DNA of 64,000 nt from NCBI GenBank assembly GCA_023678885.1, contig CM043005.1, forward strand, positions 12,452,314-12,516,313, written 5' to 3'. Below, in pieces: positions 18,498-30,600 of the stretch (positions are counted from its first letter, which is position 1; each line of letters starts with the position of its first letter). Below the pieces are notes generated by a model that saw only the letters and a program-made list of their open reading frames with translations, did no database searches and was not told where the DNA came from. This stretch comes from Pogostemon cablin (lineage: Eukaryota > Streptophyta > Magnoliopsida > Lamiales > Lamiaceae). The position numbers and the translations under genes are program-made.

Positions 18498-18895
18498 ATT
18501 TGCATCAGGTTCGGTTGGTCTAGATCAGGTTTGATCGATGCTGCACCAGGTTCAAGCGGATTTGCATCAGGTTCGATTGGTCTGCATCAGGTTCGATCGA
18601 TGTTGCACCAGGTTCGAGCGGATTTGCATCAGGTTCGATTGGTCTGCATCAGGTTCGATCGATGTTGCACCAGGTTCGAGTGGATTTGCATCAGGTTCGA
18701 TTGGTCTGCATCAGGTTCGATCGATGCTGCACCAGGTTCGAGCAGATTTGCATCAGGTTCGATCAATGATGCACCAGGTTCGAGCGGATTCACATCAGGT
18801 TCGATTGGTCTGCATCAGGTTCGATCGACTCTGCACTAGCTTCAAGCGGGTTTGCATCAAGTTCGACTGGTCTGCATCAGGTTCCGCGTGAGTCT
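18498..18895 (+). repeat. 62-bp tandem repeat built from three ~21-bp subunits
   Basis: Units begin at about 18539, 18601, 18663 and 18725 (62 bp each), then a 43-bp unit lacking one subunit at 18768. Each has subunits TGCATCAGGTTCGATTGGTC (20), TGCATCAGGTTCGATCGATG(C/T) (21) and TGCACCAGGTTCGAGCGGAT plus one base (21). Two overlapping + strand frames stay open (18474-18839, 18538-18891) because the repeat is nearly free of stops; I do not regard them as genes. Absent from copia-1. Confidence 0.85.
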
Positions 18896-19006
18896 TCACA
18901 ATATGATCGGGCAGGGTGCCAGAGTGGTGCAGCAGGCTGCAGGGAGGTCGATCCCCATCGCAGTTGTCCGCATTCGTGATTGGTGGCGAACAATCGAATT
19001 CGCTAT

Positions 19007-19290
19007 TATATAACTGTTATAATTGATTTATTAATTGATTATTGTTATATATGTAAGCATGATTATCTATGATTTATTGCCTTAAATAGAAGCATGCTAG
19101 ATTGCGTATTATATTTGGTATATTATATGCATGTATGTTGGAGTGTTGATCAAGTCAACTTATTTTTGGCAATTTATTTCCTTATATATAACTGATGTAA
19201 TTGTTTTATTGGTCAATTATTGTTATGTATTTGGAAGTATGAGCATGCTAGGTTGCGTATATTATTCTGAATATTATATGCATGTAAAAA
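19007..19290 (+). repeat. Imperfect direct duplication in the copia-2 leader
   Basis: TATATAACTGTTATAATTG... (from 19007) and TATATAACTGATGTAATTG... (from about 19185) begin two diverged copies of a roughly 110-130 bp AT-rich segment, both containing GCATGCTAG(A/G)TTGCGTAT and ATTATATGCATGTA. Copia-1 has a single copy at about 8319-8463. Confidence 0.6.
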
Positions 19291-19362
19291 TCCTTGGTTT
19301 TAAATAACTAAGTGGGAGAGGGAATTGGTAAAAATTCTCGCGGCCTCCATTATTGGTTTGTA

Positions 19363-19705
19363 AGTGATGCAAATATACTTGCGTGTTGGCATAGACCTTC
19401 CTCCCCATCGGATGAGTATATTTGTGGATCACTGGTACAGACTTCATTAAATAATTATTATTTGTAATGTGATGCACATGAACTTGCGTGTTGGCATAGA
19501 CCTTCCTCCCCATCGGATGAGTTCATTTGCGGATCACTGTACAAACTTATAATTTATGACTGTAGGAAGTTATCCGAGCGCGTATGTACTTCTCCATCTG
19601 TAAGGTACATAAACTTGGGCCGCGGACTTGGGGTCAAATAATGGTGTACACTTAGGTGTAAATAATAAGTATCCTCCCCATCGGAGTCACTGCTTTTATT
19701 TGCAT
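19363..19705 (+). other. Copia-2 leader hairpin module
   Basis: Counterpart of 8539-8882. Hairpin A: AGTGATGCAAATATACT (19363-19379) with AGTATATTTGTGGATCACT (19415-19433), 17 pairs, one wobble, the same 2-nt bulge. Hairpin B: GTGATGCACATGAACT (19469-19484) with AGTTCATTTGCGGATCAC (19520-19537), one mismatch. Hairpin C: ATGTAC (19584-19589) with GTACAT (19605-19610). Hairpin D: GTGTAAATAATAAG (19656-19669) with CTTTTATTTGCAT (19693-19705). Loops keep CCTCCCCATCGGA. Compared with copia-1, at least five pairs of hairpin A and one of hairpin C changed on both sides. Confidence 0.7.
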
Positions 19706-20480
19706 GGCTAAAGAGAAACCGACTATTAATTATTTTGTCATAAAGTTAGGTTGACAAATGAAATTAATGGGTAAAACCTTCTCTTGTAAATGTTCGGGTT
19801 TGTAAAAGTCCACACTATCGTGGCTTGCAGACTCACGGTGCTTGAGATGTCGGTGAATTTTATTTTTATATTGTTTTGAGAGAATCAATATAAAAGGATA
19901 AAATTCGAAGATTTGATCGGTATATATATATTTTTTTATGATTCTCTGAATTTCAAATAGTTTTATTTCACTTATGGTTGACTAAAAGAAATTATATTTA
20001 CTGGTCCAAAATTAGATGATTAGAAAAGAATCTTGGATTCGAATTTTACTGCTTAAGAAATACATGTGTGTTCTCACAAAAGACTTATCATGATGCATAT
20101 TAAAGTCTCTAGTGAAAAGATAAGAGATTCATAGAAATATGATGGTCTCATGTAACTCTTCGGATACTTGAGTAAGTTAAAAGGTGGTAGGTCATGATTG
20201 AATTTGATGAATGAATTGGAAATACATGGAATAGAAGTTGAAGGGGAAACCTAAGTCAATTTTATTCTTCATAATTGCCTAGATGTTTTGAGTAAGTTTC
20301 TCCTGAATTACAAGAGGTTGTATATGGTGGGAAACTTCTGACAAAACATGTGGTAAGGGAAATCCAATTTCATAAAAGGAGTGAACAAGGATAGAATCTT
20401 ACTTGCTAGTTGTTTAAACATGATTAGTGATGACATCTACTGACACGAAGTGTGTAGATACTGGAATCACTGAATGTTCA
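19706..20480 (+). pseudogene. Copia-2 leader end and gag remnant
   Basis: Collinear with 8883-9640 of copia-1 at the DNA level, with stops in all frames. Called Gag only from its position before the pre-integrase segment. Confidence 0.35.
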
Positions 20481-21040
20481 TTACTAAGTGAGGATAAGAT
20501 TGTTATGACATGGGTAATACTACGAGAGTAGTGGCTGTTGCAGTGGGAGTTGTTTATTTATCTTACGATATGAATAAACGTTTGATTTTGTGAAATTGTC
20601 TTTACGTACATTTTCATAGAAAGAATTTGATTTGGTTTCTATGCATTAATAGATGGATACTCCATTTCATTTAAATGACATTGTCATTATAATGAAGGAT
20701 AGAGTTGTAATCTGTTATGGTACGTTGGTGAACAATTTGTATACTCTTAAATCATGTATATTCCACAGATGCAACAAATAGTAATTAATAATGAATCTTC
20801 TAATCTTAGTAAGAGAAGGATACCTTCGGATATGAACTAAACATATATTTGGCATCTAAGACTAGATCATTTTACTTGAGTAGGATTCAAAAGTTGATAG
20901 CTGATAGACCCTTAGGTTTATCTGAAGTGAAAACTATCGAACTTGCGAGTCCTACTTGGAAGTAAAAATGATTAATTACCTTTTCAAGATAAAGGGGTGT
21001 AGAGCCAAAGATATATATGTTGGAATTGGTTCATTCTGAT
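20481..21040 (+). pseudogene. Copia-2 protease/pre-integrase remnant
   Basis: Readable fragments GRTTRVVAVAVGVVYL-like (about 20505-20560), the LYVH...FHRKNLIW-like segment, then the GAG-pre-integrase equivalent at about 20840-21040. Collinear with copia-1 and broken by stops. Confidence 0.65.
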
Positions 21041-21880
21041 TCAAGCGGACCTAATATTATCCAGGCGAGAGGTGGTTATGAATAATCGAAGATTATTCTA
21101 GATACCGATATATTTAATTGATGCGTTGCATGTCTAAATTCTTTGATTTATTCAAGAATTGCAAGGTTGGTACAGTAAAGCATCATGGAAAATATATCAA
21201 GTAATGACAATTTAATCGTGATTACGAGTACCTCTTAGGATAATTAGGAGCTACTAATCAGAGGTTGAGATTAAATCTCAAGTGGTCTACACTGGGCATG
21301 CCCCAGCTGAATGGTGTGGTGGATAGAAGGAATAAGACACTTATGGTAGTGATTATATAGATGATGAATTATTTAGAATTACTTAATTCATTTTATGGAT
21401 AAGCCCTAGAAACAGTAATTCATTTGAATGTTTGTCTGTTTGTGGGATATGCTATAAAAATAAAGGTGATTTATTTAGTCTAAAAGATCGAAGGGTGATT
21501 GTTAACACAAACACTAGATTTTTGGAAAGGGACTATGTAATAAATCACATACCCATTTATAAGTTGTCTTAAAGGATGTGAGAAGAAAACACAAAGTATT
21601 AGTACCAATTATGCAAGAGGATATACCACAAGGTAAACTGCAACGCATATCACGTCTGATACACAATTGCATGTAATGCCTTGTCGTAGTGGGAGGAATG
21701 TTCGACAACCTGTTTGATACATGTTTTGAGAGAGTCGTGAGACTTGGTCCTTAGCAAACATGGATTGAACCCACGGATACGACGAAACACTATAAGATCA
21801 AAATGTGATATCTTAGCTAGTGCAATGATGTTGAAATAGAATTGATGAATTCTAAATTAAATTTGGAAGCGGGCATGAAA
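21041..21880 (+). pseudogene. Copia-2 integrase remnant
   Basis: Core readable at 21295-21420 as GMPQLNGVVDRRNKTLMVVII*MMNYLELLNSF. The catalytic glutamate position is aspartate (GAT, 21322-21324) and a TAG lies at 21358-21360, both identical to copia-1. A further TAA follows in FYG*ALET. The C-terminal region matches 10650-11080 of copia-1. Confidence 0.75.
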
Positions 21881-22440
21881 GAATAAAAGGGGATCATAGA
21901 ATAAGGTGAAAACCTTGGAAGCAAGCTTGTTGCGAAAAGGTATACTCAGAAAGAAAGGGTTCGATTATGAGAAAACCTGTTCACCAGTAGCTATGCCTAA
22001 GTTGATCCGGACTCTTTTATTTGTTGCTACTCATATGAAATATGAGGGATAGCAAATAGATGTCGAGACAACTTTCCTGATTGGAAGTCTTAAGGGAAAC
22101 ATCTATGTGAAGCAACCAGAGTGATTCATTGCAAAGAGCTAAGAGCATTGTGATATTAAGCTTAAAAGTGTCCATTCATGGACTAAAGCAAGCTTCAAGA
22201 TCATGAAACATCCATTTTGATGAGGTAATCCAGTGACATGGATCTAATCAATGATCGGATGGGTCTTGTGTATTGAAAAGAATGATGGAAACGTGGTGGT
22301 ATTTCTTGTACTATACGTAGATAGTATCTTGCTCATTGGAGACAATGAAAGAGTATTGTCGGGCGTATGGGTATGGTTGATAAAGCGGTATGAGATGAAG
22401 GACTTAAGAAGAGCAAAAATATCCTTTTGATCACGGTAAT
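21881..22440 (+). pseudogene. Copia-2 reverse transcriptase remnant
   Basis: Fragments of ARLVAKGYTQKEG, YEKTCSPVA, DVETTFLIG and ENIYVKQPEGF, with the glycine codon of QPEGF replaced by TGA (22122-22124) as in copia-1. The YVDDILLIG motif is at about 22300-22345 in broken form. Confidence 0.75.
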
Positions 22441-23282
22441 ACGGATCACAAGAAAGGATGTTATGCTTATCTCAAGTTTCATATAATGATCAAGTTTCAT
22501 ATAATGATACGATCCTTACTCGTTTAACATGTGAATTTATCTAAGTGAATGTGTCTTGTGACACAAAAGTAGATAAAGAAGATGAAAGCGGTTCCTTATG
22601 CTTCGGCAAATAAGGAAGCTTAATCTAAGGAATGCTATGCACGAGATTGGATATCTGTTTTGCCGATGGCATGAACAGTGGGTATCAACGTAACCCGGAA
22701 CAAGAATGATGAAACCTGAAAAGGACTAGAAACTATATGTGGGCTTACCGAACATATTCACTGATTCTTATGGGTTACATAGATTCAGATTTTTCAAATC
22801 AGATAGGGACGACAGTAAATCCACCTCAAAGGTTATGCGTTTAATTTTTGGAAGTAGAGTCATAATATGGAGGAGTGTTATATAGAAATATATTTCAGAC
22901 TCCGGATTCCATCATGGAAAGATGATAAATTGGACCCATGAGGCAGCCAAAGTATCTGTATGACTCTAGAAACTTCATGATGGACTTTGGTGTGATTCTA
23001 AGTTTGCCCAAGGTTATCACAATTTATATTGATGATATTAGGTGCAGTTGCAAACTTGAAGAAATCACAAGTCCATAAGGAAATTAAACACATGGAGCGT
23101 GAGTACCACCTGTTACGATAAATCGTATGATGAGGGAAAGGTTGTTGTCACCTAGATTGCATCGGATGATAACCTAGTAAATCCATTTACAAGGATCTTA
23201 AGGCGAGAGCTTTTGATGGTCGTGTAGTGGGAGTGGAAATCAGATGTATGGCAGAAGACATGACAGCATAGTCTTTTAGTAT
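22441..23282 (+). pseudogene. Copia-2 RNase H remnant
   Basis: Collinear with 11701-12480 of copia-1: ASANKEA/AIGSLMYA region, SDFSNQIG/TDSDFQSD region, and GAVANLKK...HKEIKHMEREYHL near the end. An 18-bp direct duplication (CAAGTTTCATATAATGAT, 22473-22490 and 22491-22508) is unique to this copy. Broken by many stops. Confidence 0.75.
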
Positions 23283-23293
23283 AAGTGGGAGAT
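23283..23293 (+). other. Copia-2 polypurine tract
   Basis: AAGTGGGAGAT directly before the 3' LTR, identical to copia-1. Confidence 0.9.
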
Positions 23294-24681
23294 TGTTGGA
23301 TTGTATACTAAAAGTCTAATTTTTTGTATGAATAATGTTATAACAATTAATTTGAAATGAGAATCATATGATCAAATGATTGCATCTTATAATTTATTTA
23401 TATATTCGATGCAATAGTCCACTTACTTTATATTGTAGATTATATGTTGTGCGAAAACACGTGATAGATCATATTATCGATTTTCTTATAAAGCATAAAC
23501 AGATGCTCACAACCGAGATAGACGGGGACTCTCTATCGGGATGGTTGTAGTGTGTGGTTTGGTATTAGCTTGTCTTGGCTATAGAAACACATTAGTGCAC
23601 TTGTGTGTATTGAGCAGGACCGCTTGAGATCGTTCGACTTATACTGACTTATAGGAGAACTTGATCTCAGTTATTATGGAAGTTCGTGCTCTTAATCCCT
23701 ATACAATAACCTCGACACGTAGGGCAGTATGTATTTCTTTGATTCATCAATGGGTGAGATTTACATGTAATTAAATCAACAAACTCGATGAGTTGGGAAG
23801 TAGTGTTGTCTCTATGGTGTGCTGTTGATTGTAGAAGGAATCCGTGTCCGTCATAGGTTGATGATGTCCCCTTGAGGAGCTCATAAGGATTATCATGTAA
23901 ACCCTGCAGGTGGATTTATTCCAGCATGATAATGAGGTTGAGTGGTACTACTCTTGGATGAGATATTAATTAATTGAGTTGTCAGTAACTTAAATTAATT
24001 AATGGACATTGTATATCTTAAACATGGGGAGACTAACGGGCTCATAATAAGAAGGAGCCCAAAACATAATTTTGGGATTGGAAAGGCAGTGCAGTAATAA
24101 TATTTTAGTGGAATATATTATTATTATTGGACTTAAGTATAAGCTTTGGGCTAAGCTTGGATACTTAAGCCCAATGGAGGCCCAACCCAATTTCTCCTCC
24201 TGGTCTCTGCTGTAGCCCATGTATATAAGTCACCTTAGCTTATCTGGAACCCTAATCTTATTGATTATTCACGTGTGACGAGGGTTGAGAGCAGATTGAG
24301 GAGGTCTCGTAGATCGTCGCCCACACGACGTCGAGATCGGACTTGGGATATACGGCAGAAGATCAGAAGGTAGTTTGCTGCTGCTGTCCGCCGCCTTGAA
24401 AAATTTATATAAAATCGTACAGTACATAGAATTTGATGATCAATATACTGACGGAAAGAGGTTGAAGAGAGGATCGTCTGAGCACAAAGATCATTCAATT
24501 CTGACATCAGACGAGAAAGTTATGGCCATTCTCGTGGGACTGCACAGTCTGCCAGCGAGAATCCTTCATCTTCTAAATGCCCTGGTGAACGGTAATCGTT
24601 TCTATGATTTATTGTTTCCGCTATGATAGAAACGCATGATATTCTAACGGGTCATGTTAACCAAATGATCGAACGCCAACA
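23294..24681 (+). repeat. Copia-2 3' LTR (1,388 bp)
   Basis: Pairs with 16471-17853 at about 97% identity by eye. TATA box TATATAA at 24222-24228. Ends CCAACA, followed at once by satellite. Confidence 0.95.
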
Positions 24682-24686
24682 GAAGA
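24682..24686. repeat. Target-site duplication of copia-2, right
   Basis: GAAGA, matching 16466-16470; the satellite resumes in phase after it. Confidence 0.88.
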
Positions 24687-26804
24687 AAATGAGAATCATG
24701 ATGAAGAATATATGCATCATTATGAAGAAAATGATCATCATGATGAAGAATATATGCATCATGATGAAGAAAATGAGTATCACGATTAAGAAAATAAGCA
24801 TCACGATGAATAAAATATGCATCACGATGAATAAAATGAGCATCACGGTCAAGAAAATGAGCATCATGATGAAGAAAATATGCATCATAATGAAGAAAAT
24901 GAGCATCATGATGAAGAAAATATTTATCATGATGAAGAAAATGAGCATCATGATGAAGAAAAATGCATCGTGATGAAGAAAATAAGCATCATGATGAAGA
25001 AAATAATAATACTGATGAAGAAAATTAGCATCATGATGATGTAAATATGCATTATGATGATGAAAATATGCATCATGATGAAGAAAATGAGCATCATGAT
25101 GAAGGAAATGAGCAACATGATGAAGGAAATGAGCATCATAATGAAGAAAATGAGCATCATGATGAAGAAAATATGCCATCATGATGAAGAAAATGAGCAT
25201 CATGATGAAGTAAGTGAGCATCATGATGAAGAATATATGCATCATTATGAAGAAAATAATCATCATGATGAAGAATATATGCATCATGATGAAGAAAATG
25301 AATAGCACGATTAAGAAAATAAGCATCACGATGAATAAAATATGCATCACGACGAAGAAAATGAGTATCATGATGAAGAAAATTAGCATCATGATGAAGA
25401 AATGAGCATCACGGTCAAGAAAATGAGCATCATGATAATGAAAATATGCATCATAATGAAGAAAATGAGCATCATGATGAAGAAAATATGCATCATGATG
25501 AAGAAAATGAGCATCATGATGAAGAAAATATGCATCATGATGAAGAAAATAAGCATCATGATGAAGAAAATAATAATACTGATGAAGAAAATTAGCTTCA
25601 TGATGATGTAAATATGCATTATGATGATGAAAATATGCATCATGATGAAGAAATGAGCATCATGATGAAGGAAATAAGCAACAGGATGAAGGAAATGAGC
25701 ATCATGATGAAGAAAATGAGCATTATGATGAAGAAAATATGCATCAAGATGAAGAAAATGAGCGTCATGATGAAGAAAATGATCATCACAATGATGAAAA
25801 TATGCATCATGATGAAGGAAATGAGCATCATGATGAAGGAAATGAGCATCATCATGAAGAAAATATGCATCATGATGAATAAAATATGCATCATGATGAA
25901 GAATATAAGCATCATGAAGAATAAAATATGAATCATGATGAAGAAAATGAGTATCATGATGAACAAAATAATCATCATTATGAAGAATATATGCATCATG
26001 ATGAAGAAAATGAGTATCACGATTAAGAAAATAAGCATCACGATGAATAAAATATGCATCACGACGAAGAAAATGAGTATCATGATGAAGAAAATGAGCA
26101 TCACGATGAAGGAAATGAGCATCATGACGAATAAAATGAGCATCATGATGAAGAAAATATACATCATCATGAAGAAAATATGCATATGAAGATAACGAAC
26201 ATCATGATAAAGGAAAAAAGCATCATGATGAACGAAATGAGCATCATGATTAAAAAAATAAGCATCATTATGAAAAAAATATGCATCACGATGAAGAAAA
26301 TGAGAATCATGATGAAGAAAATATTCATCATGATGAAGAAAATGAGCATCATGATAAAGTAAATGAGCATCATGATAAAGAAAATATGCATCACGATAAA
26401 GAAAGTATGCATCACGATGAAGAAAATTAGCATCATGATGAATAAAATATGCATCATGATGAAGAAAATGAGCATCACGATGAAGAAAATGAGTATAATG
26501 ATGAAGAAAATATGCATCATTATGAAGAAAATGAGCATCATGAAAAAGAAAATGAGCATCATAATGAAGAAAATATGCATCATGATGCAGAAAATGAGCA
26601 ACATGATGAAGAAAATATGCATCATGATGAAAAAATATGCATCATGATGAATAAAGTAAGCATCATGAAGAATAAAATATGAATCATGATGAAGAAAATG
26701 AGTATCATTATAAATAAAATGAGCATCATAATGATGAATATATCCATCATGATGAAGAAAATGAGCATTATGATGAAGGAAATGAGAATCATGATCAAGG
26801 ATAT

Positions 26805-29800
26805 GAGCATCATGATGAATAAAATATACATCATGATGAATAAAATGAGCATCATCTTGATGAAAAAATATGCATCACGATGAAGAAAATGATCATCATG
26901 ATGAAGTAAGTGAGCATCATGATGAAGAAAATGAGAATCATGATGAAGAATATATGCATCATTATGAAGAAAATGATCATCATGATGAAGAATATATGCA
27001 TCATGATGAAGAAAATGAGCATCACGATTAAGAAAATAAGCATCACGATGAATAAAATATGCATCACGACGAAGCAAATGAGTATAATGATGAAGAAAAT
27101 TAGCATCATGATGAAGAAAATGAGCATCACGGTCAAGAAAATGAGCATCATGATTAAGAAAATATGCATCATAATGAAGAAAATGAGCATTATGATGAAG
27201 AAAATATGCATCATGATGAAGAAAATGAGCATCATAGTTAAGGAAATATGCATCATGATGAAGAAAATAAGCATCATGATGAAGAAAATATGAATACTGA
27301 TGAAGAAAATTAGCATCATGATGATGTAAATATGCATTATGATGATGAAAATATGCATCATGATGAAGAAAATGAGCATCATGATGAAGGAAATGAGCAA
27401 CATGATGAAAGAAATGAGCATCATAATGAAGAAAATGAGTATCATGATGAAGAAAATATGCATCATGATGAAGAAAATGAGCATAATGATGAAGTAAGTG
27501 AGCATCATGATGACAAAAATGAGAATCATGATGAAGAATATATGCATCATTATGAAGAAAATGATCATCATGATGAAGAATATATGCATCATGATGAAGA
27601 AAATGAGTATCACGATTAAGAAAATAAGCATCACGATGAATAAAATATGCATCACGACGAAGAAAATGAGTATCATTATGAAGAAAATTAGCATCATGAT
27701 GAAAAAAATGAGCATCACGGTCAAGAAAATGAGCATCATGATGAAGAAAATATGCATCATAATGAAGAAAATGAGCATCATGATGAAGAAAATATGCATC
27801 ATGATGAAGAAAATGAGCATCATGATTAAGAAAATGAGCATCATGATGAAGAAAATGAGCATCATGATTAAGAAAATATGCATCATGATAAAGAAAATAA
27901 GCATCATGATGAAGAAAATATGAATACTGATGAAGAAAATTAGCATCATGATGATGTAAATATACATTATGATGATGAAAATATGCATCATGATGAAGAA
28001 AATGAGCATCATGATGAAGAAAATATGCATCATAATGAAGAAAATGAGCATCATGATGAAGAAAATGAGCATCATGATGAAGAAAATGAGCATCATGATT
28101 AAGAAAATATGCATCATGATGAAGAAAATAAGCATCATTATGAAGAAAATATGAATACTGATGAAGAAAATTAGAATCATGATGATGTAAATATGCATTA
28201 TGATGATGAAAATATGCATCATGATGAAGAAAATGAGCAGCATTATGAAGGAAATGAGCAACATGATGAAGGAAATGAGCATCATAATGAAGAAAATGAG
28301 TATCATGATGAAGAAAATATGCATCATGATGAAGAAAATGAGCATAATGATGAAGTAAGTGAGCATCATGATGACAAAAATGAGAATCATGATGAAGAAT
28401 ATATGCATTATTATGAAGAAAATGATCATAATGATGAAGAATATATGCATCATGAAGAAGAAAATGAGTATCTCGATTAAGAAAATAAGCATCACGATGA
28501 ATAAAATATGCATCACGACGAAGAAAATGAGTATCATGATGAAGAAAATTAGCATCATGTTGAAGAAAATGAGCATCACGGTCAAGAAAATGAGCATCAT
28601 GATGAAGAAAATATGCATCATAATGAAGAAAATGAGCATCATGATGAAGAAAATATGCATCATGATGAAGAAAATATGCATCATGATGAAGAAAATGAGC
28701 ATCATGATGAAGAAAATGAGCATCATGATGAAGAAAATGAGCATCATGATGAATAAAATATACATCATGATGAATAAAATGAGCATCATCTTGATGAAAA
28801 AATATGCATCACGATGAAGAAAATGATCATCATGATAAAGTAAGTGAGCATCATGATGAAGAAAATGAGAATCATGATGAAGAATATATGCATCATTATG
28901 AAGAAAATGATCATCATGATGAAGAATATATGCATCATGATGAAGAAAATGAGCATCACGATTAAGAAAATAAGCATCACGATGAATAAAATATGCATCA
29001 CGACGAAGCAAATGAGTATAATGATGAAGAAAATTAGCATCATGATGAAGAAAATGAGCATCACGGTCAAGAAAATGAGCATCATGATTAAGAAAATATG
29101 CATCATAATGAAGAAAATGAGCATTATGATGAAGAAAATATGCATCATGATGAAGAAAATGAGCATCATAGTTAAGGAAATATGCATCATGATGAAGAAA
29201 ATAAGTATCATGATGAAGAAAATATGAATACTGATGAAGAAAATTAGCATCATGATGATGTAAATATGCATTATGATGATGAAAATATGCATCATGATGA
29301 AGAAAATGAGCATCATGATGAAGGAAATGAGCAACATGATGAAAGAAATGAGCATCATAATGAAGAAAATGAGTATCATGATGAAGAAAATATGCATCAT
29401 GATGAAGAAAATGAGCATAATGATGAAGTAAGTGAGCATCATGATGACAAAAATGAGAATCATGATGAAGAATATATGCATCATTATGAAGAAAATGATC
29501 ATCATGATGAAGAATATATGCATCATGATGAAGAAAATGAGTATCACGATTAAGAAAATAAGCATCACGATGAATAAAATATGCATCACGACGAAGAAAA
29601 TGAGTATCATGATGAAGAAAATTAGCATCATGATGAAAAAAATGAGCATCACGGTCAAGAAAATGAGCATCATGATGAAGAAAATATGCATCATAATGAA
29701 GAAAATGAGCATCATGATGAAGAAAATATGCATCATGATGAAGAAAATGAGCATCATGATTAAGAAAATGAGCATCATGATGAAGAAAATGAGCATCATG

Positions 29801-30600
29801 ATTAAGAAAATATGCATCATGATAAAGAAAATAAGCATCATGATGAAGAAAATATGAATACTGATGAAGAAAATTAGCATCATGATGATGTAAATATGCA
29901 TTATGATGATGAAAATATGCATCATGATGAAGAAAATGAGCATCATGATGAAGAAAATATGCATCATAATGAAGAAAATGAGCATCATGATGAAGAAAAT
30001 GAGCATCATGATGAAGAAAATGAGCATCATGATTAAGAAAATATGCATCATGATGAAGAAAATAAGCATCATTATGAAGAAAATATGAATACTGATGAAG
30101 AAAATTAGCATCATGATGATGTAAATATGCATTATGATGATGAAAATATGCATCATGATGAAGAAAATGAGCAGCATTATGAAGGAAATGAGCAACATGA
30201 TGAAGGAAATGAGCATCATAATGAAGAAAATGAGTATCATGATGAAGAAAATATGCATCATGATGAAGAAAATGAGCATAATGATGAAGTAAGTGAGCAT
30301 CATGATGACAAAAATGAGAATCATGATGAAGAATATATGCATTATTATGAAGAAAATGATCATAATGATGAAGAATATATGCATCATGAAGAAGAAAATG
30401 AGTATCTCGATTAAAAAAATAAACATCACGATGAATAAAATATGCATCACGACGAAGAAAATGAGTATCATGATGAAGAAAATTAGCATCATGTTGAAGA
30501 AAATGAGCATCACGGTCAAGAAAATGAGCATCATGATGAAGAAAATATGCATCATAATGAAGAAAATGAGCATCATGATGAAGAAAATATGCATCATGAT
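26805..30600 (+). repeat. 1,934-bp tandem duplication within the satellite
   Basis: 26805-28738 and 28739 to about 30600 share the same order of variant monomers at a constant offset of 1,934 bp (checked at 26910/28844, 27332/29266, 27498/29432, 27969/29903 and 28193/30127), with only scattered single-base differences. The second copy diverges at about 30600. Confidence 0.85.

Larger units (their letters stand above)
16471..24681 (+). mobile_element. Copia-2: degenerate Ty1/copia element inside the satellite
   Basis: A complete 8,211-bp element of the same family as copia-1: same LTR ends, primer site, leader hairpin module, domain order and polypurine tract, with target duplication GAAGA. 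LTRs are longer (about 1,385 bp), with a different segment between the TATA box and the LTR end. They differ from each other at roughly 45 sites (about 3%), suggesting an older insertion than copia-1. The leader carries a 62-bp tandem repeat in place of the GC-rich insert of copia-1. Coding regions are decayed. Confidence 0.95.

Noticed and set aside
18474..18891. Two overlapping ORFs (121 and 117 codons) in the copia-2 leader
   Set aside because: They translate a 62-bp tandem repeat in two frames and are absent from copia-1.
27332..27619. Plus-strand HHDEENE-repeat ORFs, apparently acidic His-rich proteins
   Set aside because: Same periodicity effect in another frame; stops (GATTAAG, GAATAAAAT) appear every 60-110 codons and the frames overlap minus-strand ORFs.
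26852..29011. 719-codon minus-strand ORF of the repeating IMMHIFFIMMLIFF type, and similar ones (28786-30786, 37965-39563, 47177-48796)
   Set aside because: A by-product of a 21-bp period with almost no single-step stop codons; ends fall at random variant monomers, lengths vary between copies, and no start context or domain is present.
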